Shown piece by piece: positions 51,871-59,688 of a stretch of 64,000 nucleotides of DNA. Position numbers and translations under genes: made by a program. This DNA comes from Ignavibacteriaceae bacterium (lineage in GTDB: Bacteria; Bacteroidota; Ignavibacteria; Ignavibacteriales; Ignavibacteriaceae). Within the stretch, counting starts at the first letter, position 1. The number at the start of each line of letters is the position of its first letter. The notes under the pieces were generated by a model, which was given only the letters and a program-made list of their open reading frames with translations, did no database searches and was not told the origin of the DNA. The stretch covers positions 1 through 64,000 of the forward strand of contig WBUK01000003.1 in NCBI GenBank assembly GCA_008933765.1, written 5' to 3'.

Positions 51871-52290
51871 TTAAATCCTGAACATGTACCTAAAAATATC
51901 TTCGTGTTGCACATAGATTTTGATATTCAGCTCGTCGGCAACTTTCTGCAGTGCTTCCTGAATCTCTTTCAGGTTTTTTGGTGAAGAGGTGATGTCGATA
52001 ATCATAATCAGTGTGTAAAAATCCTGCATTATCCGCTGAGTGATATCCTGCAGGTCGATATCCATTTCTGCGAGAGTACCGGTAATTCTGGCAACAATTC
52101 CGGGTTTATTTAACCCGAAAGAAGTCACCAAAACTTTTCCCTCGAATTTCTCCGGGTTGCCCGGTACGGTTTGAATTGCAGCCAGTTCTTTCTCCACGCC
52201 TTCTCTAACTTTATCGTGGGTAGCCTCCGCTCCTAAATCGTTTATCACTTTGTAAGTAATTTCCCGGATCAGTTCTTCAGATATTTTCAA
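51871..52290 (-). CDS. ACT-domain protein (UPF0237-like)
   Basis: A 139-residue protein. Residues 1-40 form a helical segment (EELIREITYKVINDLGAEATHDKVREGVEKEL) not present in the shortest homologues. Residues about 45-125 are the ACT domain: VLVTSFGLNKPGIVARITGTLAEMDIDLQDITQRIMQDFYTLIMIIDI. It likely binds a small ligand, perhaps an amino acid, and regulates the PFL partner. The start is TTG 52290, overlapping the upstream stop. Confidence 0.93.
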   Translation of the reverse strand: MKISEELIREITYKVINDLGAEATHDKVREGVEKELAAIQTVPGNPEKFEGKVLVTSFGLNKPGIVARITGTLAEMDIDLQDITQRIMQDFYTLIMIIDITSSPKNLKEIQEALQKVADELNIKIYVQHEDIFRYMFRI

Positions 52291-53123
52291 GGCTTTGGTC
52301 CTGTATAGTTGTTTTGTAAAAATCTTAAAATTTCGTTCATTATCTCGTTGTTTTTACGAGTGATTAAGTCTTTTGTGTTGCTAAGGTTCCCCCGGTAAAA
52401 ACGAAACAGCACATAGTTTAATTCCACTATTGCGTCAAAAAATCTTTTTGACTGAATTGCGTCAACCACCAAATAAACGCCGAAAGCCACCCACCCCAAA
52501 GTGATCGCCGAATTGATGTACTCGCCGGCATATACCTGCCCCGCACCGGGAAGCACAGCCGAAAGAAACATCCCCCAACCCATTGAGTAGGCTCTTGCAC
52601 TTGCCGAGTCACAAAGCTCCAACAATAGTTTTGGTGCCCCTGCGGAAGCAAATCTCTGTTTCGCCGCTTCCCATTCACCGGCGAAAGCGAATCGCCACCC
52701 CTGCCAGTAAGCGAAAGATTTCTCGCTTTCAGGAAGTGCAGCCGAAAGGTTTTTTACCCTTGTATCGAACCTTTCAAATTTCCGGGTTAAAATAAAAATT
52801 TTTAAAATTTCAGTTTCGGCGGCAATTCTGTCGGCATTGCTCGTTGCTGCCTTTGAAGCACCTTCGAAAAAGGGTAACGCCCGCTCCAACTGCCCCGTTG
52901 CTTTCAATGCTCTGCCGCGCCCCATATCCGTGAAGTAGGTGTAGTGCGCTAAGGAATCGAAAAAAGCGAGCCTTTCAGCCTCAATATATGCGTTGTAATA
53001 GTCCCCAATATTCAACAGAGAATCAACCAAATCTTTTTGCAACTGAAGATCATCGGTTTGCGCATTTATTTGGTTTGACAACATCAAAAATACGGAGAAT
53101 TGCAGAAAAAACAGCCCTCTCAT
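52287..53123 (-). CDS. Exported protein with TPR-like part and LPGAG membrane module (copy 2)
   Basis: A 278-residue protein starting at ATG 53123. A signal segment (about 1-21) is followed by TPR-like helices (DYYNAYIEAERLAFFDSLAHY, QLERALPFFEGASKAA). Residues about 180-230 carry GWGMFLSAVLPGAGQVYAGEYINSAITLGWVAFGVYLVV: two membrane-hairpin helices with LPGAG-Q-V-Y-AGEY. The C-terminus is a soluble helix. The same module is in the next upstream gene, and the last residues overlap the ACT gene. Similar modules are listed under DUF5683-like proteins (from memory). Confidence 0.78.
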   Translation of the reverse strand: MRGLFFLQFSVFLMLSNQINAQTDDLQLQKDLVDSLLNIGDYYNAYIEAERLAFFDSLAHYTYFTDMGRGRALKATGQLERALPFFEGASKAATSNADRIAAETEILKIFILTRKFERFDTRVKNLSAALPESEKSFAYWQGWRFAFAGEWEAAKQRFASAGAPKLLLELCDSASARAYSMGWGMFLSAVLPGAGQVYAGEYINSAITLGWVAFGVYLVVDAIQSKRFFDAIVELNYVLFRFYRGNLSNTKDLITRKNNEIMNEILRFLQNNYTGPKP

Positions 53124-54103
53124 TCTTCCCCCTCCAACAAATCGAGTGGTTCATCCAGAGGTTTTTCGTTTTGGTAAAATTTCAACAATTCTTTTTCTCT
53201 GTTTTCCCTCTCTGTTTGGTTGAAGATTTTTGCAGAAACAACGCTTCCGTAAACATTTCCGCCATAGAAAAACGCAGTAATTGCGCTGAATATTACCCCG
53301 CTGCGTATGTATCCGTCGCTGAAATTCTCATAAGCCAAATATCCAAAAATGCCCGTTAGTAAAAGACTCGAGAATGCGTCGCCGTAATTGCCGGTGTATA
53401 GCCTGCCCGCACCGGGAAGAACAGCCGAGAGAACCCCCGCAAGCAAAGGCGATTTTTCAACCGGTGAAACCCTCTTTTCTAAATTATCCTTTAGAAATGT
53501 TGCCTCGTTTTCCCCGAAAAGATACATTTGCCCCCTGCTCTCTTCTGATAAATTACCGTTTTTTATCTCTTCCAATATCCTAAGTTTAATAACATTTAAC
53601 GAAAGCTTATCACCCGATATGTTACTTTCCCGGTACGAACCGGCGGCTTCCCAAGTCTGCGCTTCTGAACCGGTGGCTTCCCAAGTCTGCGCTTCTGAAG
53701 CTGGGGTTGCCGGGTGAATGGTTAAAAGCTTTTTTTCAAACTCTTTTTTTTCAATTGCATATCTGATTAAAGGGCTATCAGGAAAGAGGATTTCTTGTAA
53801 AGGTGAATTTTGCTCAATTTTAGAAAGGTCAATCAGAAGTTTCGTTTTTTCGTTGAATAAAGGCGAATTTGAAAGACTTAAAAATTCAACTTCAGCTTTC
53901 ATCGCATGCCCGCTGCGCAGAAGATGCTTACCGAACTCAAGGCGCCTCTCGGGTATAAAAAGCCCGTTTCCTCCATTCAGAAAGGTATTATTCCGGTCAG
54001 TTTGCAAAAGTTCAGAAGTACCCGAAGGTGCCTCCTGTGCAAAAACATACTCAAAAAAAATAAAAACCAAAAAGAAAAAAGAGAAGAAAAAAAATCTATT
54101 CAA
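53120..54103 (-). CDS. Exported protein with LPGAG membrane module (copy 1)
   Basis: A 327-residue protein beginning with TTG 54103, overlapping yidD. Residues 2-22 (FFFFSFFFLVFIFFEYVFAQ) are a strongly hydrophobic signal. A region with a 30-bp tandem duplication (SEAQTWEATG / SEAQTWEAAG, DNA about 53640-53705) lies near residue 140. Residues about 225-285 hold PLLAGVLSAVLPGAGRLYTGNYGDAFSSLLLTGIFGYLAYENF and a further helix, AVITAFFYGGNVYGSVV-like. It shares the SAVLPGAG-x-x-Y-x-G motif with the next gene, suggesting an ancient duplication. Stop overlaps the next start as ATGA. Confidence 0.78.
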   Translation of the reverse strand: MNRFFFFSFFFLVFIFFEYVFAQEAPSGTSELLQTDRNNTFLNGGNGLFIPERRLEFGKHLLRSGHAMKAEVEFLSLSNSPLFNEKTKLLIDLSKIEQNSPLQEILFPDSPLIRYAIEKKEFEKKLLTIHPATPASEAQTWEATGSEAQTWEAAGSYRESNISGDKLSLNVIKLRILEEIKNGNLSEESRGQMYLFGENEATFLKDNLEKRVSPVEKSPLLAGVLSAVLPGAGRLYTGNYGDAFSSLLLTGIFGYLAYENFSDGYIRSGVIFSAITAFFYGGNVYGSVVSAKIFNQTERENREKELLKFYQNEKPLDEPLDLLEGEE

Positions 54104-54665
54104 GATCGATATAACGGGAAGGTGGATCGATCAAATGACCCGTTGCGTCAATCGAGTATTGAGACAACCGGTTTCCTGCACTTGTATCCCTGATTAAACG
54201 GTCGGAACTTAACAATATCGCTTCAAATATATTTGTCTGTTTTACTGCCTCGACGAAGAACCGGGAACAACTTGGTGAGAACGGGCACCTTTCACCATCG
54301 GGGTTGGAAATGATTAACCTGTAGGCGTTCACAAAAAGTTTTACGGAAACTTCCGGGAGACTTCCTTCCAATTTATGGAACTCAGGTCCGGGGGGTATCT
54401 CAACTCCATAATCCACCTCTTTTGGTTGCCACGCCTGCCCGCTGAATTGCAGTGTATTTCCTTCAAAATCCACCGCCACATCACCCGGTTGCCACGCCTG
54501 CTCGCTGAACTGCGGTGCATTTCCTTCAAAATCCACCGCCACTTCACCCGGTTGCCACGCCTGCCCGCTGAACTGCGGAGACTGCTCACCGGACGGAAGT
54601 GCTTGCGCAAAACCCGCAACGGAAAAAACGCAAAAGAAAAGGAAAGAAATTATCGTTTTAACCAA
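54096..54665 (-). CDS. yidD: YidD-domain protein with signal peptide and repeat linker
   Basis: A 189-residue protein, TTG start at 54665. Residues 1-20 form a signal peptide (SFLFFCVFSVAGFAQ). Residues 30-90 contain three imperfect 21-residue repeats (QFSGQAWQPGEVAVDFEGN type; DNA about 54424-54600, 63-bp period). Residues about 105-165 are a YidD domain: LFVNAYRLIISNPDGERCPFSPSCSRFFVEAVKQTNIFEAILLSSDRLIR. YidD usually has 70-90 residues, is cytosolic-face and assists YidC-dependent membrane insertion, so an exported version is unusual. It heads a five-gene coupled operon. Confidence 0.85.
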   Translation of the reverse strand: MVKTIISFLFFCVFSVAGFAQALPSGEQSPQFSGQAWQPGEVAVDFEGNAPQFSEQAWQPGDVAVDFEGNTLQFSGQAWQPKEVDYGVEIPPGPEFHKLEGSLPEVSVKLFVNAYRLIISNPDGERCPFSPSCSRFFVEAVKQTNIFEAILLSSDRLIRDTSAGNRLSQYSIDATGHLIDPPSRYIDLE

Positions 54666-54694
54666 AATAAAATCTCCAAACCGGCTCCATATTT

Positions 54695-54765
54695 AAAAAA
54701 GATAAAAGTGGTGAATTAGCCAAAGGATTAGCCTCACAAACGGCTGAAAGCATTCACCACTTTTA
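54695..54765 (-). terminator. Long-stem hairpin, likely terminator of the acyl-CoA dehydrogenase gene
   Basis: TAAAAGTGGTGAAT (54703-54716) and ATTCACCACTTTTA (54752-54765) are perfect 14-bp inverted repeats enclosing a 35-nt loop that itself contains TAGCC/GGCT. On the minus strand the stem is followed by TCTTTTTT, so it can end transcription of the gene whose stop is at 54793. Confidence 0.82.
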
Positions 54766-54792
54766 ATTTTGAAATGGGTAAATAATAAAAGC

Positions 54793-55935
54793 TCAACCTC
54801 TCAGCAGGTTGCGGGCGATAACAACTTTTTGTATCTCGGAAGTACCTTCATAAATCTCGGTAATTTTAGCATCACGAAGGTATCTTTCCACCAAATATTC
54901 ACGAACATAGCCGTAGCCGCCGTGAATCTGTATCGCTTCAAGCGCGCAATCAACAGCCGCTTTCGAGGCATAAAGTTTCGCCATCGCTGCCTGAGTTGTG
55001 TAGTCTTTCCCTGCATCCTTAAGCGCAGCGGCTTCAAGAATCAAAAGTTTCGCAGCCTCAACCTGAACAGCCATATCTGCTAATTTAAACTGTATAGCCT
55101 GATGATTCTTAATCTCAGTTCCGAAGGCTTTTCTCGTTTTTGAATATTTTATTGCGGCATCCAACGAGGCTTGGGCTATCCCCGCAGCCTGCGCTGCAAT
55201 ACCAATTCTTCCACCATTCAGTGTGTTCATTGCAAAATTGAACCCCTTGCCTTCTTCCCATACAATATTTTCTTCCGGAACAACAGTATTTGTAAATGTA
55301 AGTGAACATGTGTCAGAAGAACGAATACCGAGTTTATCCTCTTTTTTACCGTGCTCAAAACCGGGTGTGCCTTTTTCGATCAGAAAAGTGGTTATACCTT
55401 TGTGCCGAAGTTCCCGGTTCGTCTGAGCCATCACCAAAAAATAATCCGCTGTGGTGCCATTGGTTATCCAGTTTTTAATTCCGTTAACCGACCACCCACC
55501 ATCCGTTTTCACGGCTTCAGTGTGTTGATTTGTAGCATCACTTCCGGCTTCGGGTTCCGAAAGAGCGAAAGCGCCCAGTTTCTGCCCCATTGCCAAGGGA
55601 CGGAGATATTTATCCTTTATAAAGTCTGAACCGTATTGCTCTAACCCCCAACAAACGAGTGAATTGTTAACGGACATGACCACGCCCACGCTTGCGTCAA
55701 CCTTAGAAATTTCCATCATCGCTAAGGCATAACTGACTGTATCCAGCCCGGCACCGCCCCAATCGGGTGAAACCATCATCCCCATAAAACCCAGTTCACC
55801 AAGCTCCTTGATAATTTCGTGGGGAAATTCCTCTTTCAGATCCCTTTCAACTGCTGTGGGTGCAATTTTTTCTTCCGCAAACTCCCGTGCAGTCTGTTGA
55901 ATCATTAACTGTTCTTCTGTCAGTTCAAAATTCAT
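54793..55935 (-). CDS. Acyl-CoA dehydrogenase (short/medium-chain type)
   Basis: A 380-residue FAD flavoprotein of fatty-acid or amino-acid beta-oxidation. It starts with FELTEEQLMIQQTAREFAEEKI, then LGFMGMMVSPDWGGAGLDTVSY, FALSEPEAGSDATNQHTEAV (FAD/substrate motif), NWITNGTTADYFLVMAQT and the C-terminal IQIHGGYGYVREYLVERYLRDAKITEIYEGTSEIQKVVIARNLL with the catalytic Glu in YEGTSEIQ. Length fits butyryl- or short-chain acyl-CoA dehydrogenase. It is monocistronic, closed by a hairpin. Electron-transfer flavoprotein genes are not close. Confidence 0.95.
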   Translation of the reverse strand: MNFELTEEQLMIQQTAREFAEEKIAPTAVERDLKEEFPHEIIKELGELGFMGMMVSPDWGGAGLDTVSYALAMMEISKVDASVGVVMSVNNSLVCWGLEQYGSDFIKDKYLRPLAMGQKLGAFALSEPEAGSDATNQHTEAVKTDGGWSVNGIKNWITNGTTADYFLVMAQTNRELRHKGITTFLIEKGTPGFEHGKKEDKLGIRSSDTCSLTFTNTVVPEENIVWEEGKGFNFAMNTLNGGRIGIAAQAAGIAQASLDAAIKYSKTRKAFGTEIKNHQAIQFKLADMAVQVEAAKLLILEAAALKDAGKDYTTQAAMAKLYASKAAVDCALEAIQIHGGYGYVREYLVERYLRDAKITEIYEGTSEIQKVVIARNLLRG

Positions 55936-56231
55936 AAAAATGTCCTTTTTTAATTGATCTCCGAAAATATCCTTTATACAAAAATAAGAAATTTTGGCGA
56001 TCCGTTGAAAACCCTTTAAAGATATTTTTCCCCCGTTTCTATTTTTCGTTTGTTATTTCTTTCGCTGGTTGGATTTTGGCAGGGTCAGCCAGCCTTAAGT
56101 CTTTTCGAATTGTATTCTTTTACCTGTTATTTCTTTCGCTGGTTGGATTTTAATAAGGTCAGTTGGGGTGAGAGACTTTCTAAATTGTTCTCTTTTACTC
56201 GTTTATTCTCTCCCCACCCGTATTTACGAAT
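55936..56231. repeat. Spacer with 74-bp direct repeat
   Basis: TGTTATTTCTTTCGCTGG begins near-identical blocks at 56051 and 56125 (74-bp period), each continuing with TTGGATTTT and GGTCAG. Only short, domain-free ORFs cross it. The region lies between the terminator of the DUF6600 gene and the start of the acyl-CoA dehydrogenase gene, and so should also contain the latter's promoter. Confidence 0.8.
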
Positions 56232-56264
56232 AAAAAAAAAGAGGCTACCCTTTCAGGTAGCCTC
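56232..56264 (-). terminator. Rho-independent terminator of the DUF6600 gene
   Basis: On the minus strand GAGGCTACC (56264-56256) pairs with GGTAGCCTC (56249-56241) around a 6-nt loop, followed by a run of nine T (56240-56232). It lies 29 bp past the stop at 56293. Confidence 0.93.
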
Positions 56265-56292
56265 ACAGATCACTCGAATCAACACCGGGTTT

Positions 56293-57693
56293 TTATCTTG
56301 TTCTTCCGCCGGAAGAGCGACTGCTGCCTGATGAATTTGTACCACCGGAAGTTCCCCTGTTTACCGGCTGATTTGTTTTTGGTGCTTCCCTTTTCACCTC
56401 ACGAGTGGTGTTAGTGTTGTTTTTTGCTGCCGGAGGGTCTTCCCTTTTTACCTCACGGCTGCCTGTAGTATTGGTCTTTGCTGCCGGAGGGTCTTCCCTT
56501 TTTACCTCACGGCTGCCTGTAGTATTGGTCTTTGCTGCCGGAGGGTCTTCCCTTTTTACCTCACGGCTGCCTGTAGTATTGGTCTTTGCTGCCGGAGGGT
56601 CTTCCCTTTTCACCTCGCGGCTACTGTTAGTTTTATCCTTTGCTGTAGGAGGTGTATCCCTTTTCACCTCGCGGGTGGTATTCCTTTCGTTAGATTTTGC
56701 CGGCGGATCATTCCGAACAACATCCCTGTTGCTGTTGCGAAGGTCATCGGTTGATTTCACTTCCCTCGGGTTAGTATCCCGTGTAATCTCTCTTACCGTT
56801 TCTCTTGCTGCAGCGTCTATCTTATCGGCTTTCAGATCACTGTCGGTTCTGGTTCTGACGATATCCACCTTTATATCCGATCTTTCTGACGATCCCTTAA
56901 CATCAATCTCCCTGATTTTCACTGTGCCATCCGCCTTATTGTTCATTCTTTCGGCAGCAGTTGTAAATTCAATATCCCTTGTTCTTATATTACCGCCGCC
57001 TCTTTCAGCGATTTCTCTCGGGTCGGGTCCCTCGTTTATCACGCGATCGCGGTATTTATAGTTTGAGAACGAATTAGTTCTGTCGTAAAATCTGTCGGCA
57101 CCATATCCTGTGAAGTAGTAGTTATATGAGTCGTACCTGTAAAAATCGCGTACCCTGATAATTCTCCAGTGGTAAACCGGCAGTATGTAAGTGTAAGAGA
57201 TTCTGATTCCAAACGAAACATCAAACAAGGCGTAAGGAGAAAGTGGTGCCCATCCGATATAATCACGGTCGAATCTCCATTCAACCCAGGCAGGTGCCCA
57301 TTCGTATCCGGGTACCCAAACCCAGCCTTCCCAGTTGTCATAGTACCATCTGCCATAGTGGAACACAATGTCGCCAAACGGCTCGTCAGAATCCCAAAAC
57401 CACCCATACGAAGTGTAAACCCATCTTCCGTATGAGTACGGCTGCCAATTTCTGCTGACACGGTACGGTTTCCAAACAATAACATTATTAATCTGTATCC
57501 AATTGCCATACGGTCTGAGATTATAATAGAAAGAATTGAATCTTCCGTAATAATTGAAAGAATTGGCGCTGTTGTAAGAATTGGCGCTAACGGTCGTGTA
57601 TTTGTTGAATCCACCTTCTCGCAGGTTTCCCTCGGCGGTCGCCATCGTTGCTACGAAAGCGAAAATCATTGTTGTATATACTATGCGTTTCAT
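56293..57693 (-). CDS. Exported DUF6600 (Tyr/Trp-rich) protein with C-terminal 18-residue repeats
   Basis: A 466-residue protein from ATG 57693 (GAGG ribosome site; a TTG at 57705 adds four residues). Residues 1-20 are a signal peptide. Residues about 55-155 form the aromatic DUF6600 domain: WQPYSYGRWVYTSYGWFW, HYGRWYYDNWEGWVWVPG, EWAPAWVEWRFDRDYIGWAPLSP. The rest is hydrophilic, with Arg/Asp-rich segments and four copies of SREVKREDPPAAKTNTTG (54-bp period, DNA about 56400-56650). The C-terminal end is Ser/Gly-rich. The aromatic domain may be a cell-wall or polysaccharide-associated fold; function is unknown. Long antisense ORFs here are artefacts of the repeat composition. Confidence 0.85.
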   Translation of the reverse strand: MKRIVYTTMIFAFVATMATAEGNLREGGFNKYTTVSANSYNSANSFNYYGRFNSFYYNLRPYGNWIQINNVIVWKPYRVSRNWQPYSYGRWVYTSYGWFWDSDEPFGDIVFHYGRWYYDNWEGWVWVPGYEWAPAWVEWRFDRDYIGWAPLSPYALFDVSFGIRISYTYILPVYHWRIIRVRDFYRYDSYNYYFTGYGADRFYDRTNSFSNYKYRDRVINEGPDPREIAERGGGNIRTRDIEFTTAAERMNNKADGTVKIREIDVKGSSERSDIKVDIVRTRTDSDLKADKIDAAARETVREITRDTNPREVKSTDDLRNSNRDVVRNDPPAKSNERNTTREVKRDTPPTAKDKTNSSREVKREDPPAAKTNTTGSREVKREDPPAAKTNTTGSREVKREDPPAAKTNTTGSREVKREDPPAAKNNTNTTREVKREAPKTNQPVNRGTSGGTNSSGSSRSSGGRTR

Positions 57694-57862
57694 TTTGAAC
57701 CTCAAGTTGTTTGGCTCTATGACTTCAATAACCGTGCCAAAATATTTCTTACGATTATGCGCCGGTAAAGCAACTTTTTACTATATTTAACTGTTTACTT
57801 TTTTGAACATCTGTTCAATCGAGAAGAATTAAATTTGTTGAAAAATTAAAACTGAGGACAAA

Positions 57863-58456
57863 ATGTCGAACGAAATAATAAAAAATGCTTTTAACAAAGG
57901 GTTAACTTTTGAAGAGTTTTTAGAAAAAGCCGATCAACAAATTAAATCAACTGACCCGGCCGGATTGGACCAGGAGGCTAAAGACTTATACGAATATACC
58001 AAACTTAACTTCCACAGAATGCAACGAGTGCTGAAGGCTCACCCCGTAAATGAAGAAACAGCGAAAAAAATTAAAGCGATTGACACAAAACAAAAATGGA
58101 TGGTTATCACTGAAAATTGGTGCGGCGACTCAGCCCAAAGTTCGCCCGAATTCTTCAAAATGAGCAAACTGAACGATAACATCACCCTCCGGATTGTAGA
58201 ACGGGATACTTACCCCGAGGTGATCGATCTTTACCTTACTAACGGCAAAAAAAGTATTCCGATCGTTGTTGCATTTGATGAAAACTGGAACCAGTTGTGG
58301 AAGTGGGGCGCAAGACCCGAAGCCTTGCAAAACGAGATGAACGAGTGGATGAAACTTGAGCTTCCGAGCGAGGAACTGTTCGAAAAAGTACATATCTGGT
58401 ACAGTAAAAATAAAGGTAATGAACTCTTCAATGAAGTGAACTCTCTGCTAAAATAA
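57863..58456 (+). CDS. Thioredoxin-fold protein with WCGDSAQ motif
   Basis: A 197-residue protein of the Thioredoxin_9-like family. The core has KWMVITENWCGDSAQSSPEF (about residues 73-92), in which only one Cys of the thioredoxin CXXC is retained, followed by LRIVERDTYPEVIDLYLTNGKKSIPIVVAFDENW with the cis-Pro (IPIV). An N-terminal helical segment of about 70 residues precedes it. A single Cys argues against disulfide reduction; a thiol-binding or chaperone-like role is possible. Start ATG 57863, preceded by GAGGACAAA. It may be co-transcribed with the reductase gene 61 bp downstream. Confidence 0.88.
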   Translation: MSNEIIKNAFNKGLTFEEFLEKADQQIKSTDPAGLDQEAKDLYEYTKLNFHRMQRVLKAHPVNEETAKKIKAIDTKQKWMVITENWCGDSAQSSPEFFKMSKLNDNITLRIVERDTYPEVIDLYLTNGKKSIPIVVAFDENWNQLWKWGARPEALQNEMNEWMKLELPSEELFEKVHIWYSKNKGNELFNEVNSLLK

Positions 58457-58517
58457 TTCGTTTTCGTTATAATTATATCTCAGTATTGTTTGATATAGAT
58501 TTAACGAATTTAAGGTT

Positions 58518-59588
58518 ATGATAAATACAGAAAAATCTAAACTACTTAGACTAAGAATCGACAAAATCGTCCACGAAACCGAAGATACCGTTTCCATTTT
58601 ATTTTCTGATATCCACGGGAAAGAATATTCCTTCAAACCGGGGCAATTTCTCACTTTTGTTTTCGATCGGGATGGAAAAGAGGTGCGACGGTGTTATTCC
58701 ATTTTCACCACCCCTGATGACCTGCCGCAAATTGGCGTTGCTATTAAAAAAGTGCCCGGTGGCTTCGTCTCAGACGGAAGGCTTGATAATCTTAAAGTTG
58801 GGGACGAGCTTGATGCTTTGGTACCAATGGGCAACTTCACACGAAAGGGTGACCCTAAAAAATATCTCCTTCTCTTTGGTGCAGGAAGTGGGATTACACC
58901 ACTTCTTTCGATTATTCAAGATTCCCTGAAAGACCCTTTCGTTGAGCGCATTACGCTTCACTATGCCAACCGAAACGAAGATAATATAATTTTTAAGGAC
59001 AGGCTTGAAGAGTTTGAAGTGCAGCACCCCGGGAGATTTCAGGTGATACACCACCTTTCGCAGCCAAAAGATGAAAAGTATAAAAACCCCGGGAAGTGGG
59101 ATTTGGATAAAATTGTTGACTTCTTCAAAAGCTTCCCCGAAGAAGAAAAAGCCGATACAGGTTTGTTCCTTTGCGGACCGCAATCTTTGATGGAGCATAT
59201 TTCACTCACTGCAATAGATTATGGCTTCGATAAAAGGTGCGTGCGCCGGGAGGTGTTTGCATTTTCGATCTCCAACGAGTCGCGCCTGCCGATGGAAACT
59301 GTGGAAAGAGATGTAACCATTATTTTCGAAGGGCGTTCTTACGAAATAACCGTTTATCCAGGGAACTCAATCTTAGATACTGCGCTTGAGGCGGGGATCG
59401 ATCTACCCTATTCCTGCCAGTATGGCTCATGCGGAACCTGTATTACTAAACTCGTTTCAGGAAAAGTTGTAATGCAGGATCAGACCGCGCTTTCAGATGA
59501 GGAAATTGCAGATGGTTTCTGTCTTACTTGCGTGGGCTATCCGGCAAGCGACCATGTGATATTAAACTACGACGATCCATCGCTGTAG
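58518..59588 (+). CDS. Flavin-linked ferredoxin-type oxidoreductase (PaaE/Hcr-like)
   Basis: A 356-residue electron-transfer protein made of three parts. Residues about 1-110 are an FAD-binding beta barrel (RRCYSIFTTPDD, the RxYS motif); about 110-245 a NAD(P)-binding domain (LLFGAGSGITPLLSII and LFLCGPQSLMEHI); about 268-356 a plant-type 2Fe-2S domain with Cys-x4-Cys-x2-Cys in YSCQYGSCGTCITKL and a later FCLTCVGYP Cys. It resembles the reductase subunit PaaE of phenylacetyl-CoA epoxidase and the Hcr reductases. No oxygenase genes lie nearby, so the acceptor is unknown. Confidence 0.93.
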   Translation: MINTEKSKLLRLRIDKIVHETEDTVSILFSDIHGKEYSFKPGQFLTFVFDRDGKEVRRCYSIFTTPDDLPQIGVAIKKVPGGFVSDGRLDNLKVGDELDALVPMGNFTRKGDPKKYLLLFGAGSGITPLLSIIQDSLKDPFVERITLHYANRNEDNIIFKDRLEEFEVQHPGRFQVIHHLSQPKDEKYKNPGKWDLDKIVDFFKSFPEEEKADTGLFLCGPQSLMEHISLTAIDYGFDKRCVRREVFAFSISNESRLPMETVERDVTIIFEGRSYEITVYPGNSILDTALEAGIDLPYSCQYGSCGTCITKLVSGKVVMQDQTALSDEEIADGFCLTCVGYPASDHVILNYDDPSL

Positions 59589-59688
59589 TTAATAGATTTT
59601 TAGCTCAATGCAGAAGGCTCAACACCCTAACAGCTTAAGTTAATTTCTTACCGGCAGGCGGTTGGAAAGAGGATTTGCTTTCACCCGG

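Noticed and set aside
56405-57061. 218-codon plus-strand ORF with regular repeats
   Set aside because: Mirror of the 54-bp repeats of the DUF6600 gene on the other strand.
57039-57614. 191-codon minus-strand ORF overlapping the DUF6600 gene in another frame
   Set aside because: The DUF6600 frame carries a signal peptide and recognisable domain; this frame has none.
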